From the NCBI GenBank assembly GCA_963799365.1, contig CAWCWV010000001.1:186001-250000 (forward strand): a stretch of DNA of 64,000 bases. The letters are read 5' to 3'. Made by a program: the position numbers and the translations under genes. Source of the DNA: Marinirhabdus sp963799365 (GTDB lineage: Bacteria > Bacteroidota > Bacteroidia > Flavobacteriales > Flavobacteriaceae). Below, piece after piece: positions 19,142-28,454 of the stretch. Each line of letters opens with the position of its first letter. Position 1 is the first letter of the stretch. The notes beneath the pieces are model-generated. The model saw only the letters and a program-made list of their open reading frames with translations. It did not search any database and had not been told where the DNA came from.

Positions 19142-20410
19142 ATGAACATTCTTATTTTAGGCTCTGGAGGCCGCGAACATACTTTTGCATATCAAATTGC
19201 GAAAAGTGAACAATGTAGCAACCTTTTTGTGGCACCTGGAAACGCAGGAACTGCAGCCATAGCAACCAATCTTCCGCTAGACGTAAACGATTTTGAATCC
19301 ATACAAGCCAGCGTAATTGCTAATCAAATTGGAATGGTTGTCGTGGGACCTGAAGATCCGTTGGTTCATGGCATCGCCAATTATTTTGCTGAAGAAGAAG
19401 CGCTAAAAGAGGTGATGTTAATTGGCCCTTCAAAAAGAGGGGCTTTGTTGGAAGGTAGTAAAGAACGTGCTAAGGAATTTATGTTACAACACAATATTCC
19501 AACAGCGACCTATGCTAGTTTTACAGTTGAAAGTTTAGAAGCAGGAAAAGCTTTTTTAGAAACATTACAGGCTCCCTACGTATTAAAAGCAGACGGTCTA
19601 GCAGCAGGAAAAGGAGTGTTGATTATTCAGGATTTAGAAGAAGCCAAAACAGAATTGTCAGCAATGCTAAGTGGTAAATTTGGTGATGCCAGCGCCACTG
19701 TGGTCATTGAAGAGTTTCTGGACGGAATAGAATTGAGCGTATTCGTTTTAACCGACGGGAAAAATTATAAAATTCTTCCTACTGCAAAAGATTATAAGCG
19801 TATTGGTGAAGGTGACAAAGGACTTAATACTGGCGGGATGGGTGCTATTTCCCCCGTTCCATTTGCAGATGAAACCCTAATGCAAAAGATTGAAGAGCGT
19901 ATCGTAAAACCTACTGTAAACGGACTAATAAAAGAAAAAATAGACTACAAAGGCTTCGTTTTTATTGGTCTAATAAAAGTTGGGGACGAACCTTACGTAA
20001 TAGAATATAATGTTCGGATGGGAGATCCGGAAACCGAAGTAGTTCTTCCAAGAATTAAAACAGATTTGGTGACTTTGCTAAAAGCAACATTTCAACAAAA
20101 ATTAGATTCAATTTCAGTTGAAATTGATAAAAGGGCAGCGACTACAGTGATGCTGGTTTCTGGAGGCTATCCTGAAGCATATGAAAAAGGTAAAGAGATA
20201 ACAGGAACAGATACTATTGAAGATTCCATCGTATTTCACGCTGGGACAATGGTAAAAGAAAATAAATTGGTTACGAATGGTGGTAGGGTACTTGCCGTTA
20301 CTTCTTTAGACGAAGATTTTAGGAAAGCACTAAAAAAATCCTATCAAAATATAGAAAAACTACATTTTGATAAGATGTACTTTAGAAAAGACATAGGTTT
20401 CGACCTATAA
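19142..20410 (+). CDS. purD: Phosphoribosylamine--glycine ligase
   Basis: Cytosolic purine enzyme of 422 residues; it joins glycine to phosphoribosylamine with ATP (second step of IMP synthesis). I chose ATG 19142 (MNILILGSGGREH), because an upstream GTG at 19097 would lie across the -7 promoter box. Seen: 'ILGSGGREHTFAYQI' at the N-terminus, 'YVLKADGLAAGKGVLI' in the ATP-grasp domain, 'AKDYKRIGEGDKGLNTGGMG', and 'YVIEYNVRMGDPETEVVLPR' with the metal ligands. Monocistronic by appearance. A hairpin repeat lies in its 3' region at 20432-20451. Confidence 0.96.
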   Translation: MNILILGSGGREHTFAYQIAKSEQCSNLFVAPGNAGTAAIATNLPLDVNDFESIQASVIANQIGMVVVGPEDPLVHGIANYFAEEEALKEVMLIGPSKRGALLEGSKERAKEFMLQHNIPTATYASFTVESLEAGKAFLETLQAPYVLKADGLAAGKGVLIIQDLEEAKTELSAMLSGKFGDASATVVIEEFLDGIELSVFVLTDGKNYKILPTAKDYKRIGEGDKGLNTGGMGAISPVPFADETLMQKIEERIVKPTVNGLIKEKIDYKGFVFIGLIKVGDEPYVIEYNVRMGDPETEVVLPRIKTDLVTLLKATFQQKLDSISVEIDKRAATTVMLVSGGYPEAYEKGKEITGTDTIEDSIVFHAGTMVKENKLVTNGGRVLAVTSLDEDFRKALKKSYQNIEKLHFDKMYFRKDIGFDL

Positions 20411-20431
20411 TCGCTCATTAAAAAGAACGCA

Positions 20432-20451
20432 TGCTGAGCGTAGTAGAAGCA
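20432..20451 (+). repeat. Covarying hairpin element, copy 1
   Basis: Arms TGCT and AGCA enclose the 12-base core GAGCGTAGTAGA. The core differs from the consensus GAGCGNAGTCGA at one base. It lies 21 bases after the purD stop and 6 bases before the convergent DUF6341 gene. Confidence 0.6.
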
Positions 20452-20457
20452 AGGGGT

Positions 20458-20706
20458 CTATTCCTTCGGAAGATCTCCCAAATACCCGTGAGAAGTCTGG
20501 CTTCTGTTTTCCTCGTTGTTGTCGTTATATTTTTTGAGTTGTCCCATCCAATAGAGCATAGCTACAAACCCAATAATCATTAAAATCCAGTTTATAACAT
20601 TACTTAAGGCCCAACTTTCTGTGCCAAGTCTCAATGCATCGTAAGGTGCAAAAAGTACATTTTCACTAAACGATTGTATTCCTTCAAAAACTTCTTTAAA
20701 AGTCAT
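20458..20706 (-). CDS. Small membrane protein of the DUF6341 type
   Basis: Protein of 82 residues with one clear transmembrane helix ('VINWILMIIGFVAMLYWMGQ' near residues 37-56) and a polar, asparagine/glutamate-rich C-terminus. I chose ATG 20706 (MTFKEVFEGI); a TTG seven codons upstream lies within the promoter. It matches my memory of the flavobacterial DUF6341 family, usually found head-to-head with DUF6427 as here. No function is known. A near-perfect promoter lies at 20725-20755. Confidence 0.75.
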   Translation of the reverse strand: MTFKEVFEGIQSFSENVLFAPYDALRLGTESWALSNVINWILMIIGFVAMLYWMGQLKKYNDNNEENRSQTSHGYLGDLPKE

Positions 20707-20724
20707 AATTGTATATTTATCTTG

Positions 20725-20755
20725 CAAAAGTAGAAAACAGCGGCCATGCTCACAA
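20725..20755 (-). promoter_or_regulatory. Promoter for the DUF6341 gene (TTG-N20-TACTTTTG)
   Basis: Read on the minus strand, TTG (20755-20753), 20 bases, then TACTTTTG (20732-20725), an exact fit to the Bacteroidota primary sigma consensus. The start codon follows 18 bases later. The -33 box lies inside the first codons of the divergent DUF6427 gene. Confidence 0.65.
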
Positions 20756-21669
20756 ACTTTTTTGGTAAATCTAACCCTATCAATTTTATTATTTGTGGAG
20801 CGTACCTCCTCATTGGCCTTTTTGAGTCTTTTTTCTTTTCAGCTTCAGAGCTTATAAACATTGAGGAAGTCCTTGTAAAAATTGGTTTTTGGGCCGTCCT
20901 TGTTTTTTCAATGCTACTGTTGGATTTTGTGATTAGAAAAAATGCACTGACGGCAACAAACACCTTTGGAATTTTTGTTTACAGCGGACTTATAGTGATG
21001 CTCCCCATTATTTTTACTGAAGCAACTATTATTTTTTCAAGCATGTTTCTATTGTTAGCCTTACGAAGGATGGTAAGTCTTAGCTCAGAAAAGAATATCG
21101 AAAAAAAGATTTTTGATGCGACACTCTATATTTCCATTGCGACACTCTTTCATTTTTGGAGTATTTTATTTTTACTGCCACTATATTTTGGAATTATTCG
21201 GATTACAACGGTTAGTTTCAGACTTCTTTATATACCACTTGCAGGGATTTTTACAGTTTTGATTCTTGCAATTACTTTGCACTTAATGATTTTTGATAAC
21301 TTAGTGTGGTTTCTTAATTGGTTGCCAACAATTAGTTTAGATTTTGGAGCATATAACAAAGCGAGTGTGTTAGTCCCATCAGCTTTTATTGCAACTTTAT
21401 TGGTTTGGACATTGGTTCTCCGAATAATGAGATTTTCTTCTATGCCCAGAAAAGCGCAACGCAATTATAGGTTGTTAACTATTGCTACGATAGTTTCAGT
21501 TGCTATACTATTTTTGAGTGAGACCAAAACAGGTGCCGAAATTCTATTTCTATGCGCACCTCTAGCTATTGTGGTTACAAATTACCTAGAGCATTTAAAC
21601 GATTTTTGGTTTAAAGAAATATTGCTTTGGGTCTTTGTGCTCTTGCCAATAGGTCTATTATTTTTATAA
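20746..21669 (+). CDS. Polytopic membrane protein of the DUF6427 type
   Basis: Membrane protein of 307 residues with about nine hydrophobic helices and almost no soluble part. The start 'MLTNFFGKSNPINFII' is typical of flavobacterial DUF6427 proteins. It is divergent from DUF6341, with only 39 bases between the two start codons. No catalytic motif is visible and the role is unknown. The 125-base gap to the methylase gene carries a TAcTTTTG box at 21744-21751. Confidence 0.75.
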   Translation: MLTNFFGKSNPINFIICGAYLLIGLFESFFFSASELINIEEVLVKIGFWAVLVFSMLLLDFVIRKNALTATNTFGIFVYSGLIVMLPIIFTEATIIFSSMFLLLALRRMVSLSSEKNIEKKIFDATLYISIATLFHFWSILFLLPLYFGIIRITTVSFRLLYIPLAGIFTVLILAITLHLMIFDNLVWFLNWLPTISLDFGAYNKASVLVPSAFIATLLVWTLVLRIMRFSSMPRKAQRNYRLLTIATIVSVAILFLSETKTGAEILFLCAPLAIVVTNYLEHLNDFWFKEILLWVFVLLPIGLLFL

Positions 21670-21794
21670 TTGTTTATAAGCATCACAAATACAAACTGAA
21701 TTAGAAAAACAAATAACCTTTCGGAAGCACAACTGCAAAGCCTTACTTTTGCAAACGGCAAGAAAGCGTTGGGTGATATTATTTGCATACTACA

Positions 21795-22790
21795 ATGAAC
21801 TACATAGGCTCCAAAAATAAACTTTCAAATTTTTTATTTGAGACTATTACTTCGGTGACGGGAGATTTAAGAAATCAGATATTTTGCGACTTGTTTGCGG
21901 GTACAGGCATTGTAGGCAAAACATTTAAACCCCTCGTAAAAAAAGTTATTGCGAACGATGTAGAATTTTACAGTTATGTACTAAATAGAAATTATATTCA
22001 GAATACTGAAAAGATAGCATTCGAGGCTATTTTCAAAGAATTGAATAAACAAAAAGGCAAAAAAGGCTTCATTTTCAAACAATATGCAGAAGGAGGTAGC
22101 GAAGGTAGAAACTATTTTACTTCAGAAAATGGACAAAAAATAGATGCCATTCGCCAACTGATTGAAACTTGGAAAAAAACTTCAGAAATTTCTGAAGACA
22201 CCTATTATTTTCTGCTAGCTTCCCTTCTTGAAAGTGCAGATAAGGTTGCGAATACGGCATCTGTCTATGGCGCTTATCTCAAAAAAATAAAGAAATCTGC
22301 TGCCAAAGAACTCGTTATAAAACCAGCAATCTTCACGGAAACAGAAACCAATCACAAAGTGTTTCAAGAAGAAGCCAATATGCTCATCAAAAAAATTGAA
22401 GGAGATATTTTATATTTAGATCCGCCATACAATGCTCGCCAATACGGCGCCAATTATCATTTACTCAACACCATCGCAAAATATGATACCTTTGTTCCTA
22501 AGGGAAAAACAGGCTTACGGGATTATTATAAAAGTGATTATTGTAAGAAAGGAGAAGTGTTAAAGTCGTTTACAGACTTGCTGGAAAATGCTAACTTTAG
22601 ATACATTTTTTTAAGTTATAATAACGAAGGGTTGATGAACCAGAAAGAAGTTGAAAAAGCTATGAAACAACTTGGGAACTACAGTCTTGCCACCACAAAA
22701 TACCAACGTTTTAAAGCAGATAAAACCGAAAACCGAAACCATAAAGCCAAAGAAACTGTTGAGTTTCTGCATATTTTAGAGAAAAATTAA
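21795..22790 (+). CDS. DNA adenine methylase (D12 class)
   Basis: N6-adenine DNA methyltransferase of 331 residues. I chose ATG 21795 (MNYIGSKNKL); a TTG at 21783 is less likely. Seen: N-terminal 'YIGSKNKL' (motif X of the alpha class), SAM-binding 'DLFAGTGIVG' at residues 32-41, and the catalytic DPPYN at 209-213. The insertion between these motifs forms the target recognition region. No restriction endonuclease gene is next to it; the next gene is DUF4254, 10 bases away. It may be an orphan regulatory methylase or the remnant of a restriction-modification pair. Target site unknown. Confidence 0.88.
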   Translation: MNYIGSKNKLSNFLFETITSVTGDLRNQIFCDLFAGTGIVGKTFKPLVKKVIANDVEFYSYVLNRNYIQNTEKIAFEAIFKELNKQKGKKGFIFKQYAEGGSEGRNYFTSENGQKIDAIRQLIETWKKTSEISEDTYYFLLASLLESADKVANTASVYGAYLKKIKKSAAKELVIKPAIFTETETNHKVFQEEANMLIKKIEGDILYLDPPYNARQYGANYHLLNTIAKYDTFVPKGKTGLRDYYKSDYCKKGEVLKSFTDLLENANFRYIFLSYNNEGLMNQKEVEKAMKQLGNYSLATTKYQRFKADKTENRNHKAKETVEFLHILEKN

Positions 22791-22800
22791 ACCTAGACCT

Positions 22801-23412
22801 ATGATTTTTAGCGAAAAAGCAAACAAAATATTTTTAGAAGCTATCGTAAAATACCACAAAGCAGATGATGTGAACCAGCCATTCACCAACCCGTATGAGA
22901 AGGAAAAAGAGCTGCTGGAACATTTGCTATACCGAAAATGTTGGATAGACACCGTGCAGTGGCATTATGAAGATATTATCCGCAATCCAAATATTGAACC
23001 CTTGGCGGCTTTAGCATTAAAACGAAAAATAGATGCTTCCAACCAGGATCGAACCGATATGGTGGAATATATAGACAGCTATTTTCTTAAAAAATACGAT
23101 GCCGTAAAGCCTAATAAAGATGCTACTATTAATACCGAAAGCCCGGCGTGGGGTGTAGATAGACTTTCAATTCTTGCCTTAAAAATTTATCACATGAATG
23201 AAGAGGCTACGCGTTCTGGAGCTTCACAATTGCATAGAGAAGCCTGCCAGAAAAAGTTGGATATTTTGTTAGAGCAAAGGGCAGATTTGAGTACAGCAAT
23301 AGATCAATTACTCAATGATATTGCCCAAGGGAAAAAATATATGAAGGTGTACAAACAAATGAAAATGTACAATGACGATGAGTTGAATCCTGTCTTAAGA
23401 GGAGAAAAATAA
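22801..23412 (+). CDS. DUF4254 family protein
   Basis: Soluble, mostly alpha-helical protein of 203 residues. The segment 'LLEHLLYRKCWIDTVQWHYED' region near residues 38-60 and 'VDRLSILALKIYHMNEE' are characteristic of the Bacteroidota DUF4254 family as I recall it. Such genes usually precede a family 9 glycosyltransferase, as here, so a role in lipopolysaccharide core synthesis is suggested by neighbourhood only. No catalytic residues can be assigned. Confidence 0.8.
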   Translation: MIFSEKANKIFLEAIVKYHKADDVNQPFTNPYEKEKELLEHLLYRKCWIDTVQWHYEDIIRNPNIEPLAALALKRKIDASNQDRTDMVEYIDSYFLKKYDAVKPNKDATINTESPAWGVDRLSILALKIYHMNEEATRSGASQLHREACQKKLDILLEQRADLSTAIDQLLNDIAQGKKYMKVYKQMKMYNDDELNPVLRGEK

Positions 23413-23443
23413 TAATTCCAATTTTACCTTAAAGTTGTAAAGT

Positions 23444-24481
23444 ATGCTGTGCGGAGTCGAAGCAAAACACATCCTAATCATTCGACTTTCCGCATTGGGA
23501 GATGTGGCAATGACGGTGCCAGTGCTTAGGGTTTTTACAAATACCTATCCAGATGTAGCAATTACGGTACTTTCAAAATCCAGCTACAAACCGCTGTTTT
23601 ACGATATTGAAAACCTTCATTTTTTGGAGGCAGATATATATGGCGCACACAAAGGCTTTGGTTTGCTAAAGTTGGCAAAAGAAGCAAAAAAGCTAGGGGT
23701 AGTTGCCGTAGCCGATTTGCACAATGTAATCCGTTCCAAAATGATTACAGGCTTCCTTTCACTAAACGGAATTACAACAGCTGCTATAGATAAAGGCCGT
23801 GCAGAAAAAAAGGCACTTACCAATAACCCTTCAGAATTAAAAAGGTTAAAAACAACGCATCAAAGATATGCCGATGTTTTTGAGGCCTTGGGTTTTCCAT
23901 TACAATTGGAAGAACATATTTTTCCGATGAAAAAAGAGCTTACCCCACAACTACACGAGCTCATTGGCAAGCATACTAAAAAAATGATTGGCATCGCCCC
24001 TTTTGCAGCCTACCAAAGCAAAATGTACCCATTGGATCTAATGAAAGAAGTAATCTCCAATTTGAATGAAGACAATCTGTATAAAATTTTTCTTTTTGGC
24101 GGTGGTAAGAAAGAAAAAGAGATCCTAGATGAGTGGGAAGTTCAATTTGAAAATGTAACGAATCTTGCAGGAAAATATACGCTAGAAACAGAGCTTAATC
24201 TTATCTCAAACCTCGACCTAATGCTAGCGATGGATAGTAGCAATGGCCATTTGGCCGCTTTATTCAATATTCCTGTTTTAACACTTTGGGGTGTGACGCA
24301 TCCATATGCTGGATTCACGCCATTTAATCAGCCAAACGAGAATCAATTGGTGGCAGACAGAACAACATATCCTTTAATTCCAACATCGGTATATGGCAAT
24401 AAATTTCCATCAGATTACGAAAATGCAATGCGTAGTATTTCGGTAGAAACGATACTTAAAAAAATTGAAGAAATAATTTAA
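23444..24481 (+). CDS. Family 9 glycosyltransferase (heptosyltransferase-like)
   Basis: GT-B enzyme of 345 residues. The family start 'HILIIRLSALGDVAMTVPVL' appears after an unusual seven-residue leader MLCGVEA. That leader is encoded by a copy of the hairpin repeat (23445-23464), and no other start codon lies between it and the conserved domain. Later motifs are 'KMIGIAPFAAYQSKMYPLDL', 'IFLFGGGKKEKEIL', and 'LMLAMDSSNGHLAALFNIP', which fits the nucleotide-sugar site. It probably adds a heptose or other sugar to the lipopolysaccharide inner core at the cytoplasmic face. Confidence 0.87.
   Translation: MLCGVEAKHILIIRLSALGDVAMTVPVLRVFTNTYPDVAITVLSKSSYKPLFYDIENLHFLEADIYGAHKGFGLLKLAKEAKKLGVVAVADLHNVIRSKMITGFLSLNGITTAAIDKGRAEKKALTNNPSELKRLKTTHQRYADVFEALGFPLQLEEHIFPMKKELTPQLHELIGKHTKKMIGIAPFAAYQSKMYPLDLMKEVISNLNEDNLYKIFLFGGGKKEKEILDEWEVQFENVTNLAGKYTLETELNLISNLDLMLAMDSSNGHLAALFNIPVLTLWGVTHPYAGFTPFNQPNENQLVADRTTYPLIPTSVYGNKFPSDYENAMRSISVETILKKIEEII
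23445..23464 (+). repeat. Covarying hairpin element, copy 2 (inside a coding start)
   Basis: Arms TGCT and AGCA enclose the core GTGCGGAGTCGA. Unlike the other copies it lies inside the coding region: the start codon of the GT9 gene overlaps the 5' arm and the element supplies codons 2-7. Confidence 0.6.
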
Positions 24482-24634
24482 TTATACTTTACATTACTTT
24501 GAGAGTTCTTTTGTCGCCATAGCTTTATAGCAGGCAGAAGTCAAACTACAGTCTAAATAGGGCTAGCGAAAGCAGCCCCTCTACTACAAGTAGCGTAAGC
24601 TACGTTCTAAAGATTAATAAATAACGACTATAAA

Positions 24635-25684
24635 CTATACATCATCATAATCTACCGATAATGTTGCAGTCGTTGGATGTGCCTGACAGGTTAGAATTAA
24701 TCCCTCAGCAATTTCGCTATCTGTTAAGATTTGGTTTTTCCGCATTTCTGCTTTTCCTTCAGTGATTCGGGCAATGCAAGTGCTGCAAATCCCACCTTGA
24801 CAGCTGTAAGGGGCATCCAACCCTTTATCCAAAGCAGCCTCTAAAACTGAGGTGCTTTTAGGCATAGTAAATGTTTCAGTTTCATCGTCTACCGTAATAG
24901 TAATCGTGGTATCGCCTTCGTGGGGTTCTACTAGTAACCCTTCTTCGGCTGTGGTAAATAATTCAAAATGAATCGCTTTTTCATTGATGCCGTTTTCCTT
25001 CAGGGTAGAAGAAACCTCATCTATCATTGGTTCTGGTCCGCAAAGGTAGAAAGCGTCGAAGGTAGTAAATTCAAACTTATTTTTTAGATAATAGTTTACA
25101 GTGCTTCTGTCTATCCTTCCAAAACGTGCATTGTCTTCGTGGGTTCGGCTATAGATAAACTCTAATATCAATCGATTTGGATATTCACGGTGTAGTTCTA
25201 GCAATCTACTGTGGAACATGGCTTCCAACTGTGATTGGTTGCCATATACTAACAAAAATTTGCTGTTTGGTTCTTGGGTTAGAACCGTTTCAATTATTGA
25301 TAGCACCGGAGTGATCCCGCTACCCGCTACAAATGCTGCATAATACTTATTGGCTGAAACATTGGCCTCCAAGACAAATTTACCCTCGGGCTTCATGATT
25401 TCTAGCATGTCGCCTTCTTTCAGTTTTGTATTTGCGAAAATTGAAAATGTTCCCGCTTCAATTTTTTTGATTCCTATTTTGAGAAAATCACTTTTTGGGT
25501 CACTATGAATAGAATAGGCGCGACGTATTTCGCCACTTTCAGTTGTATATTTTATCGTAATATATTGTCCAGCTTTGTGGGCAAATGTTGTTTTTAAATG
25601 TTCTGGAATCTCAAAGGCTACCGAAACTGAATTCGGTGTTTCTTTTTCGACTTTTGCAACACGTAAAGAATGGAAGTCACTCAT
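24635..25684 (-). CDS. Ferredoxin/flavodoxin-type reductase with C-terminal 2Fe-2S domain (PaaE-like)
   Basis: Electron transfer flavoprotein of 349 residues. I chose ATG 25684 (MSDFHSLRV). Domains in order: FAD-binding barrel (with 'EIRRAYSIHSDP'), NAD(P)-binding domain (with 'AAFVAGSGITPVLSI' and 'FYLCGPEPMIDEV'), then a plant-type ferredoxin domain with the 2Fe-2S ligands in 'CQGGICSTC' and a distant 'LTCQAHP'. This matches PaaE of the phenylacetyl-CoA epoxidase and related reductases. No other phenylacetate genes lie nearby, so the partner oxygenase or desaturase is unknown. A minus-strand TATTTTTG box sits at 25706-25713. Confidence 0.88.
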   Translation of the reverse strand: MSDFHSLRVAKVEKETPNSVSVAFEIPEHLKTTFAHKAGQYITIKYTTESGEIRRAYSIHSDPKSDFLKIGIKKIEAGTFSIFANTKLKEGDMLEIMKPEGKFVLEANVSANKYYAAFVAGSGITPVLSIIETVLTQEPNSKFLLVYGNQSQLEAMFHSRLLELHREYPNRLILEFIYSRTHEDNARFGRIDRSTVNYYLKNKFEFTTFDAFYLCGPEPMIDEVSSTLKENGINEKAIHFELFTTAEEGLLVEPHEGDTTITITVDDETETFTMPKSTSVLEAALDKGLDAPYSCQGGICSTCIARITEGKAEMRKNQILTDSEIAEGLILTCQAHPTTATLSVDYDDV

Positions 25685-25880
25685 GGGGTATTTCAATTTT
25701 TTTTGCAAAAATACACAATCTTCACGGTAATAATGTGTTGTATAAATGGTTTAAGCACCCAATTTTAGACCTAAAATCGGCTATTTCTAAAAAAGAACCG
25801 TATTTTTACGCTTCCTTTAGTCTGTACATACTAAAAGCGAAGTATTTAAGTTAGAATACCTATAAAAAAGAAACTACATT

Positions 25881-28427
25881 TTGAACGGCATTTATAAAAT
25901 TACAATAGCACTAGTTGCAATCCTTTCTCTAGTGGCATGTTCCAGAAAGAAAAATACCTTTATGAGCCGCAATTTTCATGCGGTCACAGCAGAGTATAAC
26001 ACGCTTTACAATGGTGGCTTGGCTTATGAAGCTGGAAAAGAAGAGCTGGCGCTTTCCTACCGTGATAATTTTTGGGAAATCTTACCAGTGGAGCGCGTAA
26101 CATTGCAAGAAGATATTGACACACCGGGGGAGAAGAAAGACCCAAATTTTAATAGAGCTGAAGAAAAAGCAACCAAAGCTATCCAGAAACACTCCATTTA
26201 TATTGATGGAAATGAGTACAACCCGCAAATAGATGAAGCATATATGATGTTAGGGAAAGCGCGTTATTTTGACGAGCGTTTTATCCCTGCTCAAGATGCA
26301 TTCAATTTTATTTTGAATAGGTATCCAACCAGTAACAACATTAACCGTGCAAAGGTTTGGAAAGCGAAGACAAACATCAGGCTAAAAAATGAAGATATTG
26401 CCCTGGAGAACCTTCAGGAAATGATGGATGAAGTAGAGCTGGAGGATGAAGAACTCGCCGAAGCATCTGCAATTATAGCACAGGCTTATATAAATCTAGA
26501 CTCTTTACCAGAAGCATTACCGTTTATTAAATTGGCTTCAGAATACGAAAGAAATAATGAGTTAAAGGGTCGCTACGCATACATAAAAGGACAATTGTAC
26601 GATCGTTTGGAAATGCGAGACAGTGCTAATTTGGCATATGAAGAGGTAATTGATTTAAACCGAAAGTCGCCTAGAGTATATATGATTAATGCTTACATAG
26701 CCAAAGCTAGAAATTTTGATTATACCAAAGAAGACAGGGTTGCTTTTTTAGAGCTTTTGAATGAATTAGAAGCAGACCGAGAAAATCGCCCGTTTTTAGA
26801 TAAAATCTATAACCAAATTGGGGAGTATTACCGAAACAACGATAGCATTGACCGCGCAGTGGAGTTTTATAACAAGTCTATTAAGAATTATAAAAATGAC
26901 GACTACCTGCAATCCATGAATTATCGTACGCTGGCTGTATTTAATTTTGACGCAGCAAATTATAAGGCTGCCGGAGCCTATTATGACAGTACAATAACAA
27001 ATCTAGCAGTGAATAGTCGCGAATGGAGGCGGTTCAAAAAGAAAAGAGAAAATCTGGACGACGTGATTACCTATGAGGACATTTCTACGCAAAACGATAG
27101 TATTCTCAAGTTGGTTGCTATGAATGAAGGAGAGCGTCTGGCCTATTTCACAGAGTACACTAGCCAACTAAGAGAGCAGGCAAGATTAGATTCTATCGCT
27201 GCAGTAAAAGTTGAAACAGCTGAGGCTAATAAGGAGTTTTACGAAAAAAATACAAGTTCAGGCAAAGACAATGGCACAAGCACCTTTTACTTCTACAACT
27301 CTACAACGGCAGCTTTTGGAAAACAAGAATTTCAGAAAATATGGGGTAGCCGAAAGCTAGAAGATAATTGGAGACTTTCCAGCAAGAAAACTACAAGTAT
27401 TACTGAGCCAGGGGATGTAGTTGAAGTGGTAGAAATTAGCGAAAACGAATTGTTTGACCCGCAAACGTACATTACAAGAATACCAACAGACCAAGTTATC
27501 ATAGACAGTTTGGCCAAGGACAGAAATTTTGCGTATTACCAGCTAGGCCTTATCTATAAAGAAAAGTTTAGAGAATATGAGCTCGCTGCCAACCGTTTGG
27601 AAAAACTCCTTACCTTAAATCCGGAAGAGCGTCTTATACTGCCTTCAAAATATAACCTGCATAAAATATATGCAGAGATGAATAATGTAGGGTTGGCAGA
27701 CACCTATAAAAACGACATCATAGCCAATCACCCGGACTCTAGATATGCTCAAATTCTATTAAATCCGAATACGCAATTAGCCACAGATGAGTCCAGTCCA
27801 GAATTTAAATATAAGGCATTGTATAAGGAATTTGAGAATGCCCAATACCAAAATGTCATAGACACTAGCGATGATTATATTACCCTATATAATGGCACCG
27901 ATATTGTTCCAAAACTTGAAATGCTGAAGGCAACTGCTCTCGCAAGAAAAGAAGGATTTGAACCGTATAAAAAAGCGCTGAACTATATAGCGCTTAATTA
28001 TCCAAACTCTGAAGAAGGGAAAGAAGCTGAAAAAATTTATAAGTTTGTTCTACCTAAGATTGCCAATAAAGATTTTATAGGGGATGAGGAAAGTGATAAT
28101 TGGAAATTAATATACCAATTTCCAGTAGCTGAAAATGAAGCAGCAGCAGCATTACATAAAAAATTGGACGAAGCGATTAAAGAGTACAACTACTCTAATA
28201 TGAGTACTTCAGTAGATTATTACAACCCAGAAACTGTATTTGTGATTATACACGGGCTAAACACACGTATGGGAGGAAGAGGCTTTGCGGAGGTGCTTAA
28301 GGAGAACAAAAAATACAAGATTAAGAGACCATCTTTTGAGATTGCATCCCCAAATTATAAAACAATTCAAATTCATAAAAACTTAGATAATTACTTAGAA
28401 CAAGGAACCCCAGACGCCGATAAATAG
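25881..28427 (+). CDS. sprE: Gliding motility / T9SS TPR lipoprotein SprE (PorW-like)
   Basis: Large lipoprotein of 848 residues. The start is TTG 25881: no ATG lies in frame upstream, and a later start would remove the signal peptide. The lipobox is 'LSLVACSRKK', followed by 'FMSRNFHAVTAEYNTLYNGG' and 'DNFWEILPVER', which mark the SprE/PorW family. TPR-like helical repeats fill residues 90-400 and 540-710. SprE is needed for gliding and for the type IX secretion system, where it is thought to act at the periplasmic side of the outer membrane. It is followed 27 bases later by bactofilin. Confidence 0.88.
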   Translation: MNGIYKITIALVAILSLVACSRKKNTFMSRNFHAVTAEYNTLYNGGLAYEAGKEELALSYRDNFWEILPVERVTLQEDIDTPGEKKDPNFNRAEEKATKAIQKHSIYIDGNEYNPQIDEAYMMLGKARYFDERFIPAQDAFNFILNRYPTSNNINRAKVWKAKTNIRLKNEDIALENLQEMMDEVELEDEELAEASAIIAQAYINLDSLPEALPFIKLASEYERNNELKGRYAYIKGQLYDRLEMRDSANLAYEEVIDLNRKSPRVYMINAYIAKARNFDYTKEDRVAFLELLNELEADRENRPFLDKIYNQIGEYYRNNDSIDRAVEFYNKSIKNYKNDDYLQSMNYRTLAVFNFDAANYKAAGAYYDSTITNLAVNSREWRRFKKKRENLDDVITYEDISTQNDSILKLVAMNEGERLAYFTEYTSQLREQARLDSIAAVKVETAEANKEFYEKNTSSGKDNGTSTFYFYNSTTAAFGKQEFQKIWGSRKLEDNWRLSSKKTTSITEPGDVVEVVEISENELFDPQTYITRIPTDQVIIDSLAKDRNFAYYQLGLIYKEKFREYELAANRLEKLLTLNPEERLILPSKYNLHKIYAEMNNVGLADTYKNDIIANHPDSRYAQILLNPNTQLATDESSPEFKYKALYKEFENAQYQNVIDTSDDYITLYNGTDIVPKLEMLKATALARKEGFEPYKKALNYIALNYPNSEEGKEAEKIYKFVLPKIANKDFIGDEESDNWKLIYQFPVAENEAAAALHKKLDEAIKEYNYSNMSTSVDYYNPETVFVIIHGLNTRMGGRGFAEVLKENKKYKIKRPSFEIASPNYKTIQIHKNLDNYLEQGTPDADK

Positions 28428-28454
28428 AAAACGATAATCCCCAAAATCAATAAT

